From the NCBI RefSeq assembly GCF_900447535.1, contig NZ_UFXX01000001.1, positions 868,001-932,000 of the forward strand: a stretch of DNA of 64,000 nucleotides, written 5' to 3'. Below the pieces are notes generated by a model. It was not told the origin of the DNA and ran no database searches. It saw only the letters and a list, made by a program, of their open reading frames with translations. Below are positions 1-8,285 of this stretch, piece by piece (position 1 is the stretch's first letter; the number at the start of each line of letters is the position of its first letter). Origin of the DNA: Dermacoccus nishinomiyaensis (lineage in GTDB: Bacteria > Actinomycetota > Actinomycetes > Actinomycetales > Dermatophilaceae). The translations under genes and the position numbers were made by a program.

Positions 1-22
1 GCACGCGAGGCGCGGCTCGAAG

Positions 23-52
23 TTGGCCCGAAGTGCCGCTGTCGTCTATAGT
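23..52 (+). promoter_or_regulatory. Promoter of the first tRNA-Lys gene
   Basis: A TTGGCC -35 box (23-28) is separated by 18 nt from a TATAGT -10 box (47-52), ending 11 nt before the tRNA. The inverted copy of the tRNA gene has the same -35 hexamer and spacing, which supports both assignments. Confidence 0.65.
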
Positions 53-63
53 TCTTTCTCGTT

Positions 64-139
<76 letters not shown>

Positions 140-188
140 GAAAAGCCGTTACAGCCGAACGACGTTCGACGTCGGCGCCGCGGTGTCG

Positions 189-220
189 AAGGGCCGGTGA
201 ACACGTGTTCACCGGCCCTT
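189..220 (+). terminator. Intrinsic terminator, 32-nt perfect palindrome
   Basis: The arm AAGGGCCGGTGAACAC is followed directly by its exact reverse complement, without an obvious loop or U-run, as is common for high-GC actinobacterial terminators. It ends the plus-strand tRNA-Lys transcript. Being symmetrical, it could also stop transcription of the minus-strand 49-aa gene that ends at 290. Confidence 0.7.
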
Positions 221-289
221 CGCCGTGCGCCTTGACTGCGACACGACGTCACGCCAGGTCGGTTCGACGATCATCGGCGACGGGAACGC

Positions 290-439
290 TCAGTCGGCGT
301 CGTCGGTGGAGATGACGTCCGCCTGCGAGTTCAGCTCGTGGGCCGGCACCCCCATCTCCTTCTCGGCGTCGCTCTGCTCGTCTCGCGTCGTGTTCTCCTC
401 GTTCGCGGACGTGGCGTTGTTGTCGTTCTCACCGGGCAT
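290..439 (-). CDS. Small acidic protein of unknown function (49 aa)
   Basis: The frame runs from ATG (437-439) to TGA (290-292), with an AGGGAGG ribosome-binding site six bases upstream, which makes translation plausible. The 49-residue product begins MPGENDNN and ends STDDAD. It is very rich in Asp, Glu and Asn, has no Cys and no hydrophobic segment, and should be soluble and largely disordered. I do not recognise a family. It lies between two inverted tRNA-Lys genes and its stop is about 70 nt from a bidirectional palindromic terminator. The call rests on the ribosome-binding site and codon usage. Confidence 0.6.
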   Translation of the reverse strand: MPGENDNNATSANEENTTRDEQSDAEKEMGVPAHELNSQADVISTDDAD

Positions 440-576
440 GGTTGCCTCCCTGCGTTGACGGCGTTCACTGTCGCCTCAACCCTTTCACGGGGCGCCCCGG
501 GCCGCCATCACCTTGCGGTTGATGCCCGACCCGGCACAGGCGCCTCACGAGCCGGGGCACTCGAACCCGAGCATGC

Positions 577-608
577 GAGAAGGCCCACCGTGAACGGTGG
601 ACCTTCTC
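577..608 (-). terminator. Terminator of the minus-strand tRNA-Lys
   Basis: The sequence GAGAAGG-N-CCACCG (577-590), loop TGAA, then CGGTGG-N-CCTTCTC forms a long hairpin with one mismatch. It begins 6 nt beyond the CCA end of the minus-strand tRNA-Lys. Confidence 0.6.
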
Positions 609-613
609 CGGAG

Positions 614-689
<76 letters not shown>

Positions 690-700
690 AACGAGGAGAA

Positions 701-730
701 ACACTACATGAACGGCAGGTGCGAGGCCAA
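701..730 (-). promoter_or_regulatory. Promoter of the second tRNA-Lys gene
   Basis: On the minus strand TTGGCC (725-730) is followed after 18 nt by TAGTGT (701-706), 11 nt before the tRNA. The -35 hexamer and spacer length match those of the plus-strand copy. Confidence 0.6.
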
Positions 731-842
731 ATTCGTGTCAGCGCCTGCGCCTCCCCCGTCGCGACGGCTCGGAGAAACACGCGTGGCCCGCTCGTCGCGG
801 GACGAACGGGCCACGTCGGGGGGCGCCGTGGGGCGCCCAGTG

Positions 843-1103
843 TCAGGATCGAAGGCGCTTCGCGAGGCCGACGAGCACGAGCAGCCCACCGAGGCCGCCG
901 AGACCCATCGCGACACGGTCGGAGCGCAGGTCGCCGTCAGCAGTGCGGGTCGCGTCGGTCAGCGCGAGGCGAGCGCTCTCGGTCTGACGCTTGGCGATCT
1001 CCTTCGGCTGCGCGCGGAACGCGAGCTCGTCGATCGTGCCGGCGAGGCGCGAACGCGACGCGGCGAGCTCAGCTTCGATCTGCTTGGCCGTCTTGGGTGC
1101 CAT
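843..1103 (-). CDS. DUF3618 family protein
   Basis: This 86-residue protein begins MAPKTAKQIEAEL. Its helical stretch, with Ala-Ser-Arg then LAGTIDELAFRAQPKEIA, matches the DUF3618 pattern known in actinobacteria (R-x-x-L-x-x-T-V-D-E-L, then Pro-Lys). A short hydrophobic segment, GLGGLGGLLVLVGLA, lies near the C-terminus and suggests membrane attachment with a cytosolic helical part. I chose the ATG at 1101-1103 because AAGGAGA stands six bases upstream; the open frame extends 15 codons further but without a site. It is divergent from bcp. The function of the family is not established. Confidence 0.8.
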   Translation of the reverse strand: MAPKTAKQIEAELAASRSRLAGTIDELAFRAQPKEIAKRQTESARLALTDATRTADGDLRSDRVAMGLGGLGGLLVLVGLAKRLRS

Positions 1104-1190
1104 GGTGGGTCTCCTTGCCACATGCGGAAAACTAGGATCTTGACTCAAAGGTTAACGCACCAGACGGATTCGCTCAGGAGGACTTCACCC

Positions 1191-1661
1191 ATGGCACGCC
1201 TCGAAGCTGGTACACGCGCCCCCGACTTCACGCTGACGAGTGACGCCGGCACCCAGATCTGCCTTGGCGACTACGCCGGCCGCAAACTCATCATCTTCTT
1301 CTACCCCGCCGCGATGACGCCAGGATGCACCACGGAGGCCTGCGACTTCCGCGACTCGCTCGCACCGCTGCAGGCCGCGGGCTACGAGGTCATCGGCATC
1401 AGCCCCGACGCGCCCGCCAGGCTCGCGACGTTCGTCGAGAAGGAGCAGCTGACGTACCCGCTGCTGTCGGACGAGTCGAAGACGACACTCGAGGCGTACG
1501 GCGCCTACGGCGAGAAGAAGCTGTACGGAAAGCCCGTCGTCGGCGTCATCCGTTCGACGTTCGTCATCGACGAGAACGGCGTCATCGAGCTCGCGCGCTA
1601 CAACGTCAAGGCCACCGGACACGTCGCGTCACTGAAGAAGGCCCTGAAGTTCGAAGCCTGA
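1191..1661 (+). CDS. bcp: Thioredoxin-dependent thiol peroxidase (Bcp/PrxQ type)
   Basis: This 156-residue cytosolic peroxiredoxin reduces hydrogen peroxide and organic hydroperoxides with thioredoxin as donor. The fold signature APDFTL (residues 9-14) and the active-site stretch FFYPAAMTPGCTTEACDFRD are clear. The peroxidatic Cys is in PGCTTEAC, and the second Cys five residues later is the resolving Cys typical of PrxQ. Length equals the usual 150-160 aa. The start ATG has CAGGAGGA upstream. It is a single gene, followed by an inverted repeat (1711-1780) that may act as its terminator. Confidence 0.95.
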   Translation: MARLEAGTRAPDFTLTSDAGTQICLGDYAGRKLIIFFYPAAMTPGCTTEACDFRDSLAPLQAAGYEVIGISPDAPARLATFVEKEQLTYPLLSDESKTTLEAYGAYGEKKLYGKPVVGVIRSTFVIDENGVIELARYNVKATGHVASLKKALKFEA

Positions 1662-1710
1662 GCGCGCCCTGACGCAGGGTGGGCGCGGCCCCGCCGCGGT
1701 TCTGCCCCAC

Positions 1711-1780
1711 GCAGGATGGCGGACAACTCACGTGTAAGCCCGTCACGACTCGCCTCCTCGTGAGTTACCTGCCATCCTGT
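1711..1780. repeat. Dispersed imperfect inverted repeat, copy 1
   Basis: Two arms of about 21 nt face each other: CAGGATGGC-N4-AACTCACG (1712-1732) and its near reverse complement at 1759-1779, with four mismatches and a loop of 26 nt. A related element is at 6507-6574, sharing GGATGGCG and AACTCAC in both arms. It sits downstream of bcp and upstream of tRNA-Leu, so it could be folded as a terminator, but the two copies resemble a REP-like or miniature mobile element. Confidence 0.65.
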
Positions 1781-1835
1781 GCAAGCGTCGGCGTCGGCAT
1801 GGGCTCGGACGACGTGACGTAGGATCGTCGGCGCT

Positions 1836-1916
1836 GCGCCTGTGGCGGAATTGGCAGACGCGCCAGATTTAGGTTCTGGTGTCTTAGACGTGGGAGTTCA
1901 AGTCTCCCCAGGCGCA
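1836..1916 (+). tRNA. tRNA-Leu (anticodon UAG)
   Basis: The acceptor arm GCGCCTG (1836-1842) pairs with CAGGCGC (1909-1915), discriminator A at 1916; CCA is not encoded. The anticodon arm CCAGA-TTTAGGT-TCTGG gives anticodon TAG, reading CUN leucine codons. A long variable arm follows, as expected for tRNA-Leu. A possible -10 box TAGGAT is at 1820-1825. Confidence 0.96.
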
Positions 1917-1917
1917 C

Positions 1918-1958
1918 CGAGGACGAGGGCGGCACTCGCAGACGCGGGGCCGTCCTCG
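1918..1958 (+). terminator. Hairpin downstream of tRNA-Leu
   Basis: CGAGGACG (1918-1925) pairs with CGTCCTCG (1951-1958) directly after the tRNA, without a U-run. Between here and the lipoprotein start at 2219 I see no gene and no convincing promoter. Confidence 0.45.
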
Positions 1959-2218
1959 TCGCATGTCGGGTGCGGTGCTCGGGTGGGCTCGAGTTGACGG
2001 GCCCCACTCGGCAGGCGAGCGGCCATCGCCCGGATCCAAGACCCGCCCAGGTTGGCCCGCTCCCTCACCTCGCGGGCAACCGAGACCGATTCGCAACCGA
2101 AAACGCCCTCCCCTGACGTCGCGGCGGCTCTACTGTGAGCCCAGCACGTCACGACGCCCCAGCCGAGCACGAACGCCCCAGCTCGTCCCGGCCGGCGCAC
2201 CCGTCGTCGGAGGAAGCC

Positions 2219-2821
2219 ATGCGACACACCATCACGGCTGCAGTCTCACTCTGCGCCCTCACCACCCTCGTCGGGTGCTCGAGCGGATCGTCGACGAGCG
2301 GTGACGCCTCGTCATCAGCGTCGACGTCGGCCTCAGTGTCGGCGGCGTCCACGCCCCCATCGTCCACCGCCTCGGCTCCTGCGAGCGGGTCGTCGTCGGC
2401 AGCGCCGTCATCGAGTGCCAGCGGCACGAACGGCGCATCCTCGAGCGCAACGAGCGCCGGCGCCTCGAGCACCACGGCCCCCTCCCCGACCAGCCCGGCG
2501 CCGTCGTCGTCCGGCGCGTTCAGAGTCGAGATCACCTCCGTGACGTACGCCAACGGCGCGTACGACGCGGTCGTCACGACGCGCCCCGGCGCCACGTTCT
2601 TTCTGGCCCCGACCTCCCCGGGTGCCAACGGCATGTCCCCGTCAGCATCGGCGGGGGGCGTCTGCACCGCGGGAACCAAGGGCGTCCAGGGCATGCTGAC
2701 GACGTACTCGCTGCACTGCCCGGGCGAGCAGAATGCTGCGACGCTCCTCATCGTGCGCGTCGCGGGCGGCGGCTCGGGAGCCAGCGTCGCCACCCCCCTG
2801 GCTGTCGGCACGACGCCGTGA
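2219..2821 (+). CDS. Serine/threonine-rich lipoprotein with one copy of a two-Cys module
   Basis: This 200-residue protein starts MRHTITAAVSLCALTTLVGC. The lipobox LVGC places the lipidated Cys at residue 20, so it should be anchored to the outer face of the membrane. Residues 21 to about 105 are almost entirely Ser, Ala, Thr and Pro, a flexible stalk. The last 95 residues form a compact module with SVTYANGAYDAVVTT and two Cys, related to the two modules of the next gene. The ATG at 2219 is preceded by GGAGGAAGCC. The next gene starts inside its stop codon (GTGA overlap), so the two are translationally coupled. Function unknown. Confidence 0.85.
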   Translation: MRHTITAAVSLCALTTLVGCSSGSSTSGDASSSASTSASVSAASTPPSSTASAPASGSSSAAPSSSASGTNGASSSATSAGASSTTAPSPTSPAPSSSGAFRVEITSVTYANGAYDAVVTTRPGATFFLAPTSPGANGMSPSASAGGVCTAGTKGVQGMLTTYSLHCPGEQNAATLLIVRVAGGGSGASVATPLAVGTTP

Positions 2822-3801
2822 AGCGCGCCCGTCGCGCGATCGCGGTCGCGACGCTCCTCGCGCTCACCGGCTGCTCCGCGCAGGCCATCACCCCGGCGTC
2901 CCCGTCGTCGAGTCGCATGACGCGGCCCTCCGTCGTCCCCACCATCGATCTGCCCGAGGGCACGGGCCCGACGGATCCGGATGTCCCCGCCGAAGGTTCG
3001 ACCGATGCGCCCGAATTCGTCCCGACACAGATCTGGGTTCGTTCGGCGACCTACACCCGGGGCTCGTACGCCCTGACGCTCGCGACTGCGCCCGAGGCCG
3101 ACTTCGTTCTTCAGGACACGCGAGCCGCGGGCGGTGGGCAGCTCATCCCAGGAGGTGACGCTGATCCCCAGTGCAGCAAGACCTCGGAGAAACCCCTGTC
3201 TGCACCGATCAAGGGTGCCCTGAAGAACGTCACCCACCTCGTGACCCTGACGTGCCACGTCACCGGCGCGCTGAAGCGTCCTGCCATCTCCGGCCTCTGG
3301 GGCGACGCCACGCACACGGGCGCGACCTCGGCGATCTTCGCGCTCGGCGATGCCAAGGCCCAGGGCAGTCCGCAGACAGATCCGGACGCGCCGATCCAGG
3401 CCGACCAGCCCGTCGACACGCAGGTCGTGTCCGCCCACTACCAGGGCGAGAACGTGACGGTGACGGCGTGGGCCACCGAATATGCCGCACTCACGCTCGC
3501 CGTCGCTGAGGCCCAGGACACGAATGAGTTCCCTGAGTGCACGACGGCCTTGTCGCCCGAACATCGCCCGGGTGTGAAGACGCCGACACAGCAACGGCTG
3601 TTCACGATCACCTGCTCGAACGTCAAGCGCCCGACGACGTGGGGGCTCGACGTCGCTCAGGCCACGGGAGAACTGGGTCAGGAGGCGGTCTTCACGAGCA
3701 CGACCGTGCAGCTGCCGTGGAAGGCAGCGCCATCTGGTGCGCGGTCAGCATCCGCGTCGGTTTCATCGACGTCGGCGACGGCATCGACCTCGGCGAAGTA
3801 G
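2818..3801 (+). CDS. Lipoprotein with two copies of the two-Cys module
   Basis: This 327-residue protein starts at a GTG overlapping the previous stop by four bases. The signal MKRARRAIAVATLLALTGC has lipobox LTGC, with the lipidated Cys at residue 19. Two internal modules, about residues 71-178 (RSATYTRGSY, Cys119, LTC146) and 202-297 (VSAHYQGENV, Cys241, ITC266), align with each other and with the C-terminal domain of the preceding lipoprotein. Each has one Cys pair that could form a disulfide outside the cell. The C-terminus is a Ser/Ala/Thr tail. The partner is the coupled upstream lipoprotein. No known family recognised. Confidence 0.85.
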   Translation: MKRARRAIAVATLLALTGCSAQAITPASPSSSRMTRPSVVPTIDLPEGTGPTDPDVPAEGSTDAPEFVPTQIWVRSATYTRGSYALTLATAPEADFVLQDTRAAGGGQLIPGGDADPQCSKTSEKPLSAPIKGALKNVTHLVTLTCHVTGALKRPAISGLWGDATHTGATSAIFALGDAKAQGSPQTDPDAPIQADQPVDTQVVSAHYQGENVTVTAWATEYAALTLAVAEAQDTNEFPECTTALSPEHRPGVKTPTQQRLFTITCSNVKRPTTWGLDVAQATGELGQEAVFTSTTVQLPWKAAPSGARSASASVSSTSATASTSAK

Positions 3802-3813
3802 CTCCGCTGAGCC

Positions 3814-4437
3814 TCAGACGAGCGCCGCCACCTGCGGCAGGATCGCGCGGAAAGCTCGCCCGCGATGGCTGATGGCAGCCTTCTCGTCCGCGGTGAGTTC
3901 GGCCATCGTCCGGCCGTCGGGCAGTTCGAAGATCGGGTCGTAGCCGAACCCGTTCATACCACGCTGATCGCGCGTCAGGCGCCCTTCGACGTGGCCGAAC
4001 TCCACCTGCGTCGACTCGTCGGGAACTGCGAGCGCCACGCAGCACATGAAGCGCGCGGTGAGCTCGTCGGCGGGCACGTCGCCGGTCTGGGCGAGCAGCA
4101 GGTCGATGTTCGCCTGATCCGCGCCATGCGTGCCCGACCAGCGTGCCGAGAACACGCCCGGACAGCCACCGAGGACGTCGACGGCAAGCCCCGAGTCGTC
4201 GGCGAGCGCCGGCAGACCTGTCGCGCGCGCGACGTCATCGGCCTTGAGGCGCGCGTTCTCCTCGAACGTCACACCCGTCTCGACGGTGTCGGCCAGGTCG
4301 GCGAACTCGCCGACGCTCACGACGTCGATGGGCAGCTGCGCTGCGTCGAGCAGGTGCTGGAAATCCGCGATCTTGCCGGCGTTGCGGGTCGCGAGCACGA
4401 CGCGGGTACGTGCCTCGGCGGGGCGAGCGTCGCTCAC
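3814..4437 (-). CDS. rdgB: XTP/dITP pyrophosphatase (RdgB/HAM1)
   Basis: This 207-residue house-cleaning enzyme hydrolyses dITP, ITP and XTP to monophosphates, keeping deaminated purines out of DNA and RNA. The signature TRNAGK (residues 17-22), the metal-binding DDSGL, GYDPIF and the C-terminal SHRGRA are all present. Length is normal. Its ATG overlaps the stop of rph by four bases; the rph-rdgB order is the usual actinobacterial one. It converges on the lipoprotein gene with only 12 nt between the stops. Confidence 0.96.
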   Translation of the reverse strand: MSDARPAEARTRVVLATRNAGKIADFQHLLDAAQLPIDVVSVGEFADLADTVETGVTFEENARLKADDVARATGLPALADDSGLAVDVLGGCPGVFSARWSGTHGADQANIDLLLAQTGDVPADELTARFMCCVALAVPDESTQVEFGHVEGRLTRDQRGMNGFGYDPIFELPDGRTMAELTADEKAAISHRGRAFRAILPQVAALV

Positions 4438-5201
4438 TGCAGGCGCTCGCGAGCGTCGGCGGCGAGAGCGTCGCGCTGCTTCGTCGTCAGGTCGGCGATG
4501 CCGTCGGCGGCGAGGTCGAGCAGGGCGTTGAGCTCGTCACGGCTGAACGGCGCACCCTCGGCGGTGCCCTGCACCTCGACGATGCCGCCCGAACCCGTCA
4601 TGACGACGTTCATGTCGGTCTCCGCCGTCGAGTCCTCGGGGTAGTCGAGGTCGAGCACCGGCTGACCGGCGACGATGCCGACGCTGATCGCGGCGACCGA
4701 ATCCGTCAGCGGCTTCGCCTTCTTCGCGATGAGACCGCGCGCCTGAGCGTCGGCGATGGCATCCGCGAGCGCTACGTACGCGCCGGTGATCGACGCGGTG
4801 CGCGTGCCGCCGTCGGCCTGCAGGACGTCGCAGTCGATGACGATCGTGTTCTCCCCCAGCGCCTTCGTGTCGATGACGGCGCGCAGGCTACGCCCGATGA
4901 GGCGGCTGATCTCGTGGGTGCGGCCACCGACCTTGCCCTTGCGCGCTTCGCGGTCGCTGCGGGTGTTCGTCGAGCGCGGCAGCATCTCGTACTCGCTCGT
5001 CACCCAGCCGGTGCCCTGGCCCTTGAGCCAGCGCGGCACGCCCTCGGTGAACGACGCAGCGCACAGCACGCGCGTGCGACCGAACTCGACGAGGCAGCTG
5101 CCCTCGGCATGATCGAGCCAGTTGCGGGTGATGCGCACCTCGCGCAACTGATCGGGGGTGCGGCCGTCGTGGCGGGGGGTGGGCGTGGCTGCGTCAGTCA
5201 T
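4434..5201 (-). CDS. rph: Ribonuclease PH
   Basis: This 255-residue phosphorolytic 3'-5' exoribonuclease trims tRNA 3' ends. It begins [14 protein letters not shown] and shows the family blocks [24 protein letters not shown] and [19 protein letters not shown]. Length matches the family (about 240-260 aa). It is the first gene of the rph-rdgB pair. The 166 nt upstream hold a half copy of the dispersed repeat (about 5288-5300) and no gene. Confidence 0.97.
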   Translation of the reverse strand: MTDAATPTPRHDGRTPDQLREVRITRNWLDHAEGSCLVEFGRTRVLCAASFTEGVPRWLKGQGTGWVTSEYEMLPRSTNTRSDREARKGKVGGRTHEISRLIGRSLRAVIDTKALGENTIVIDCDVLQADGGTRTASITGAYVALADAIADAQARGLIAKKAKPLTDSVAAISVGIVAGQPVLDLDYPEDSTAETDMNVVMTGSGGIVEVQGTAEGAPFSRDELNALLDLAADGIADLTTKQRDALAADARERLQ

Positions 5202-5367
5202 GGCGTCAGCCTATCGAGTGCGGCGAGGCCTGCTGAGCGGCACCGCAGCCTGGAGATGCCGCTCGCGCTCGCCTGACGGCCGTGGACCCGCCATCCTGTG
5301 GGGGCTCACACGCTAGGAGCGCCAGGTGAACGCCGGCTAGTGCGTGCCGGCACCGGCTCGCCGGGCA

Positions 5368-6398
5368 TCACACGAAGGTCTGACGAATCTCGTGGCGTGC
5401 CCCGTCGACGACGACGTGCGCGAGGGATCCGTTGATGAGGACGTTGCCGGGTGGCACGTGACCGAAGTCGACATCGGCGACGATCGGCACGTTGAGGCTC
5501 CCCAGCGCATCGAGGATCGCGTCGTCCTGCGTCAGACCGGCTCGTTCCGGCGCACCGGTCCGGCCGATGAGCACCGCTGATGCCCCCTCGAACCACCCGG
5601 CGAGGCGCAGCCCGTGGAGCATGCGCGCAGCATCGAGCGAGGGTGCCTCGCAGTTCTCGAGGTAGACGATGACGCCGTCATCCTCGTGGTCACGAGCGAA
5701 GCGGCGCACGTCGCCGTACGGGGTGCCCGCGAGATGGCACACGACGTCGAGGCACCCGCCGATGAGACGCCCGGAGACGTCGACCCGTGACCGGCCCGCG
5801 AGAACCCGCCACGACGTGGGCTCGCTCAGATCCATGCGATCGGCGCAGGGGTGACGCTCCCAGTCGTCGAACCACCGCGCCGACGCACGCGTGGGTCCTC
5901 TTGGACGAAAGACGCCCCGGCCGGCATCGCGGCGACGTCGAGCCAGTGCGCGGTGCCCTGCGGCAGTTCGTACGGCGCGTCCATGAGGTTCTGGCCATGC
6001 ATCGTCGCGACGCCGGAGCGCAGCGTCAGCGGGAGCAGCAGCGTCGAGATGTCGCTCCACCCGACGACCCAGGTAGGGTCCGCTCGCAGCGCGTCGTGGT
6101 CGAGCAGGTCGACGAGGTCGATGGCCAGCTCCCCGCCCCACGGCGGGACGACGGCGCGCACCGCTTGGTCGCGGACGAACGCGTTGAACTCATCGGCCCG
6201 TGCACGCGCGGAGCCGCTCGTGATGCCGTCACCGATCAGGCACTCGCCGAGGACCACCTCGAAACCGCGGCCACGCAGCCAGTCAGTGACAAAAGTCAGC
6301 CGTGCCTCGTGTTCGGGTCGAACCGGCGCCGACGGGGCAGTCACCGCAACCGTGTCACCGGGACGCAGCGGGCGGGGGTAGCGAATCTCGGTCGACAT
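5368..6398 (-). pseudogene. S66 family LD-carboxypeptidase/MccF-like peptidase, frameshifted
   Basis: Two overlapping minus-strand frames together give one S66 serine peptidase. The upstream frame (start ATG 6396-6398, MSTEIRYPRPLRPGDTVAV) carries the nucleophile region VVGWSDISTLLL. The downstream frame carries the Glu region VIVYLENCE and the His region VDFGHVPPGN, so all three catalytic residues exist but in different frames. The switch lies at about 5884-5905, after ASFVQEDP and before RWFDDWERHP; restoring it needs one added base or two removed. Intact members cleave the L,D-peptide bond of cytosolic murein tripeptides/tetrapeptides or inactivate microcin-type peptides. The break is either a true pseudogene or a sequencing error; both halves look well conserved. 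Confidence 0.8.
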
Positions 6399-6506
6399 GC
6401 CGTCATCCTGGCATTCGACCGTGAGCAGGCGCACGCGAATTTGCTCCGCCCCCGGTGCGCGCCCCCGTCAGCCGGTGTCGTTCTGCCGGCGCGACACTGC
6501 GCCACC

Positions 6507-6574
6507 CGAGGATGGCGCGTAACTCACAGGTAGGCATGCAGCAAACCCCTACCTGTGAGTCATCCGCCATCCTG
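6507..6574. repeat. Dispersed imperfect inverted repeat, copy 2
   Basis: The left arm GAGGATGGCGCGTAACTCAC continues with AGGTAGG (to 6533), and the right arm CCTACCTGTGAGT continues with CATCCGCCATCCTGG (6549-6575), with a 15-nt loop. The outer GGATGGCG and inner AACTCAC blocks match copy 1 at 1711-1780. It lies 40 nt past the stop of the MBL hydrolase gene and might serve as its terminator. Confidence 0.65.
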
Positions 6575-6614
6575 GCGCGACGGCACGCCGTCCGTCGACG
6601 GCGCGCGACGCCCG

Positions 6615-7382
6615 TCAGAGCTCGTAGGTCTCCCCCGCGACGGCGACCTCGACGTCGCCCTCCCACACGGTGCGAGCATCCCGCAGGCAGTCCTCGACGG
6701 GCGTCCACGTCGGGATGTGGGTGAGCATGAGCCGCTTCGCCCCCGCGTCCTTGGCCGTCTGCGCGGCGCGCGAGCCGCTGAGGTGGACGCCGCGCATCTC
6801 GTCGTCGCGACCGTCGACGAAGGCCGAGTCGGTGAGGACGAGGTCGGCGTCCCGCTCGAGCTCGACGAGTCCCGGGCAGGCGTCCGTGTCACCCGTGTAC
6901 GCGAGCACGGCGCCATCGGCCTCGACGCGGAGCCCGTACGCCTCGACGGGGTGGTTGACGAGGTGCGGCGTGATGCGCAGCGGGCCGATCTCGAACGTCT
7001 GACGGTCGACGAGGTCGACGAAGTCAAAGGCTGTGCCCAGGTCTTCGGGCTTGCCGACGGCGTAGGCGCGCGTCAGGCGCTCGCGTGCGCCCGCGGGTGC
7101 GTGCACCGGCAACTTGGCGTCGAAACGACCGAGCGGGTCGTAGTTGCGCACGACGTAATAGCTGCACAGATCGAGGCAGTGGTCCGGATGCAGGTGGCTG
7201 ATGACGACGGCGTCGATCTCGTCGACCTCGCGGTAGCGCTGCAGCGCGCCGAGCGAGCCGTTGCCGAAGTCGAGCAGCACCGAGGTGCGCCTGCCGTCGG
7301 CCTCCGCCTCGACGAGGTAGCAGGAGGCGGGCGATTCAGGGCCCGGGTAGGAGCCTGAGCAACCGATGATGGTCAGTTTCAC
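6615..7382 (-). CDS. MBL-fold metal-dependent hydrolase (RNase Z / phosphodiesterase-like)
   Basis: This 255-residue cytosolic enzyme has the metallo-beta-lactamase metal motif HLHPDH at residues 63-68, a conserved Asp in YTGDTD, and the opening [20 protein letters not shown] typical of actinobacterial proteins of this type next to murI. Such proteins are usually annotated as MBL-fold hydrolases; the substrate (cyclic nucleotide, RNA or other phosphoester) cannot be told from sequence. It overlaps the murI stop by four bases, so the two are coupled. Confidence 0.9.
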   Translation of the reverse strand: MKLTIIGCSGSYPGPESPASCYLVEAEADGRRTSVLLDFGNGSLGALQRYREVDEIDAVVISHLHPDHCLDLCSYYVVRNYDPLGRFDAKLPVHAPAGARERLTRAYAVGKPEDLGTAFDFVDLVDRQTFEIGPLRITPHLVNHPVEAYGLRVEADGAVLAYTGDTDACPGLVELERDADLVLTDSAFVDGRDDEMRGVHLSGSRAAQTAKDAGAKRLMLTHIPTWTPVEDCLRDARTVWEGDVEVAVAGETYEL

Positions 7383-8179
7383 AGCGCCGCCTCACGCGTC
7401 ACCGCGGTCACCTCGGGGCCGAGGAAGCGCCGCGCGAGGGTCTCGAACGCGGCCGGGTCGCCCGTCGTCATCCACTGGTGCTGCGTCGCGCCGAGCTCGG
7501 GATCGCGCAGCTGACCGATGTCGGCGAGCACGCGGTAGACGTCCTTCGCCGTCTCCTCCGCCGACGACACGAGCGTCACCGTCGAGCCCACGACGTAGCT
7601 GATGACACCGGTCAGCAGCGGGTAGTGCGTGCAGCCGAGGATGAGCGTGTCGACGCCTTCGTCGACGAGGCCGTCGAGGTACTTGTGCGCGACCGTCAGC
7701 AGATCCGGGCCGGAGGTGATGCCGGCCTCGACGAACTCCACGAACCGCGGGCACGGGACGCTCGAGATCTTGACCTGCGGCGCGGCGGCGAAGCTGTCGG
7801 TGTAGGCACCACTCTGGTGCGTCGCCTCCGTCGAGATGACGCCGACGCGGTTGTTGCGCGTCGCCGCGGCGGCACGGCGCGTCGCCGGGCGGATGACCTC
7901 GACGACGGGCACGTCGTAGCGCTCGCGCGCGTCGTGCAGGACGGCTGCGGACGCCGAGTTGCACGCGATGACGAGGGCCTTGACGCCCTGTTCGACGAGC
8001 GAATCCAGGCATTCGATGGCGTACTGCCGCACCTCGGCGATGGGCCGCGGGCCGTAGGGGGCGCGGGCGGTGTCGCCGAGGTAGATGATCTTCTCGTGCG
8101 GCAGCTGGTCGAGCACGGCGCGCGCCACGGTCAAACCGCCGTAGCCGGAGTCGAAGATGCCGATCGGTGCGTCAGTCAC
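7379..8179 (-). CDS. murI: Glutamate racemase
   Basis: This 266-residue enzyme makes D-glutamate for peptidoglycan. Both catalytic cysteines are visible: Cys73 in VIACNSASA and Cys183 in LGCTHYPLL. The N-terminal [11 protein letters not shown] and GDTARAPYG blocks are canonical. It is the first gene of a coupled pair with the MBL hydrolase. The length is normal. Confidence 0.98.
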   Translation of the reverse strand: MTDAPIGIFDSGYGGLTVARAVLDQLPHEKIIYLGDTARAPYGPRPIAEVRQYAIECLDSLVEQGVKALVIACNSASAAVLHDARERYDVPVVEVIRPATRRAAAATRNNRVGVISTEATHQSGAYTDSFAAAPQVKISSVPCPRFVEFVEAGITSGPDLLTVAHKYLDGLVDEGVDTLILGCTHYPLLTGVISYVVGSTVTLVSSAEETAKDVYRVLADIGQLRDPELGATQHQWMTTGDPAAFETLARRFLGPEVTAVTREAAL

Positions 8180-8285
8180 GCTTTTCAGGGTAAGTCGTGA
8201 CGTGTGGTGCTACTCACCGGTTGCGACCTGACGAGGTGTGAGGCTGCCCATATCGCATCGCTTCAGCCGCCCGGAATGGGCGCCG

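Noticed and set aside
5279-5316. Third copy of the dispersed inverted repeat
   Set aside because: Only one arm block (CGCCATCCTGTG) is convincing; the facing arm cannot be found, so I do not list it as a feature.
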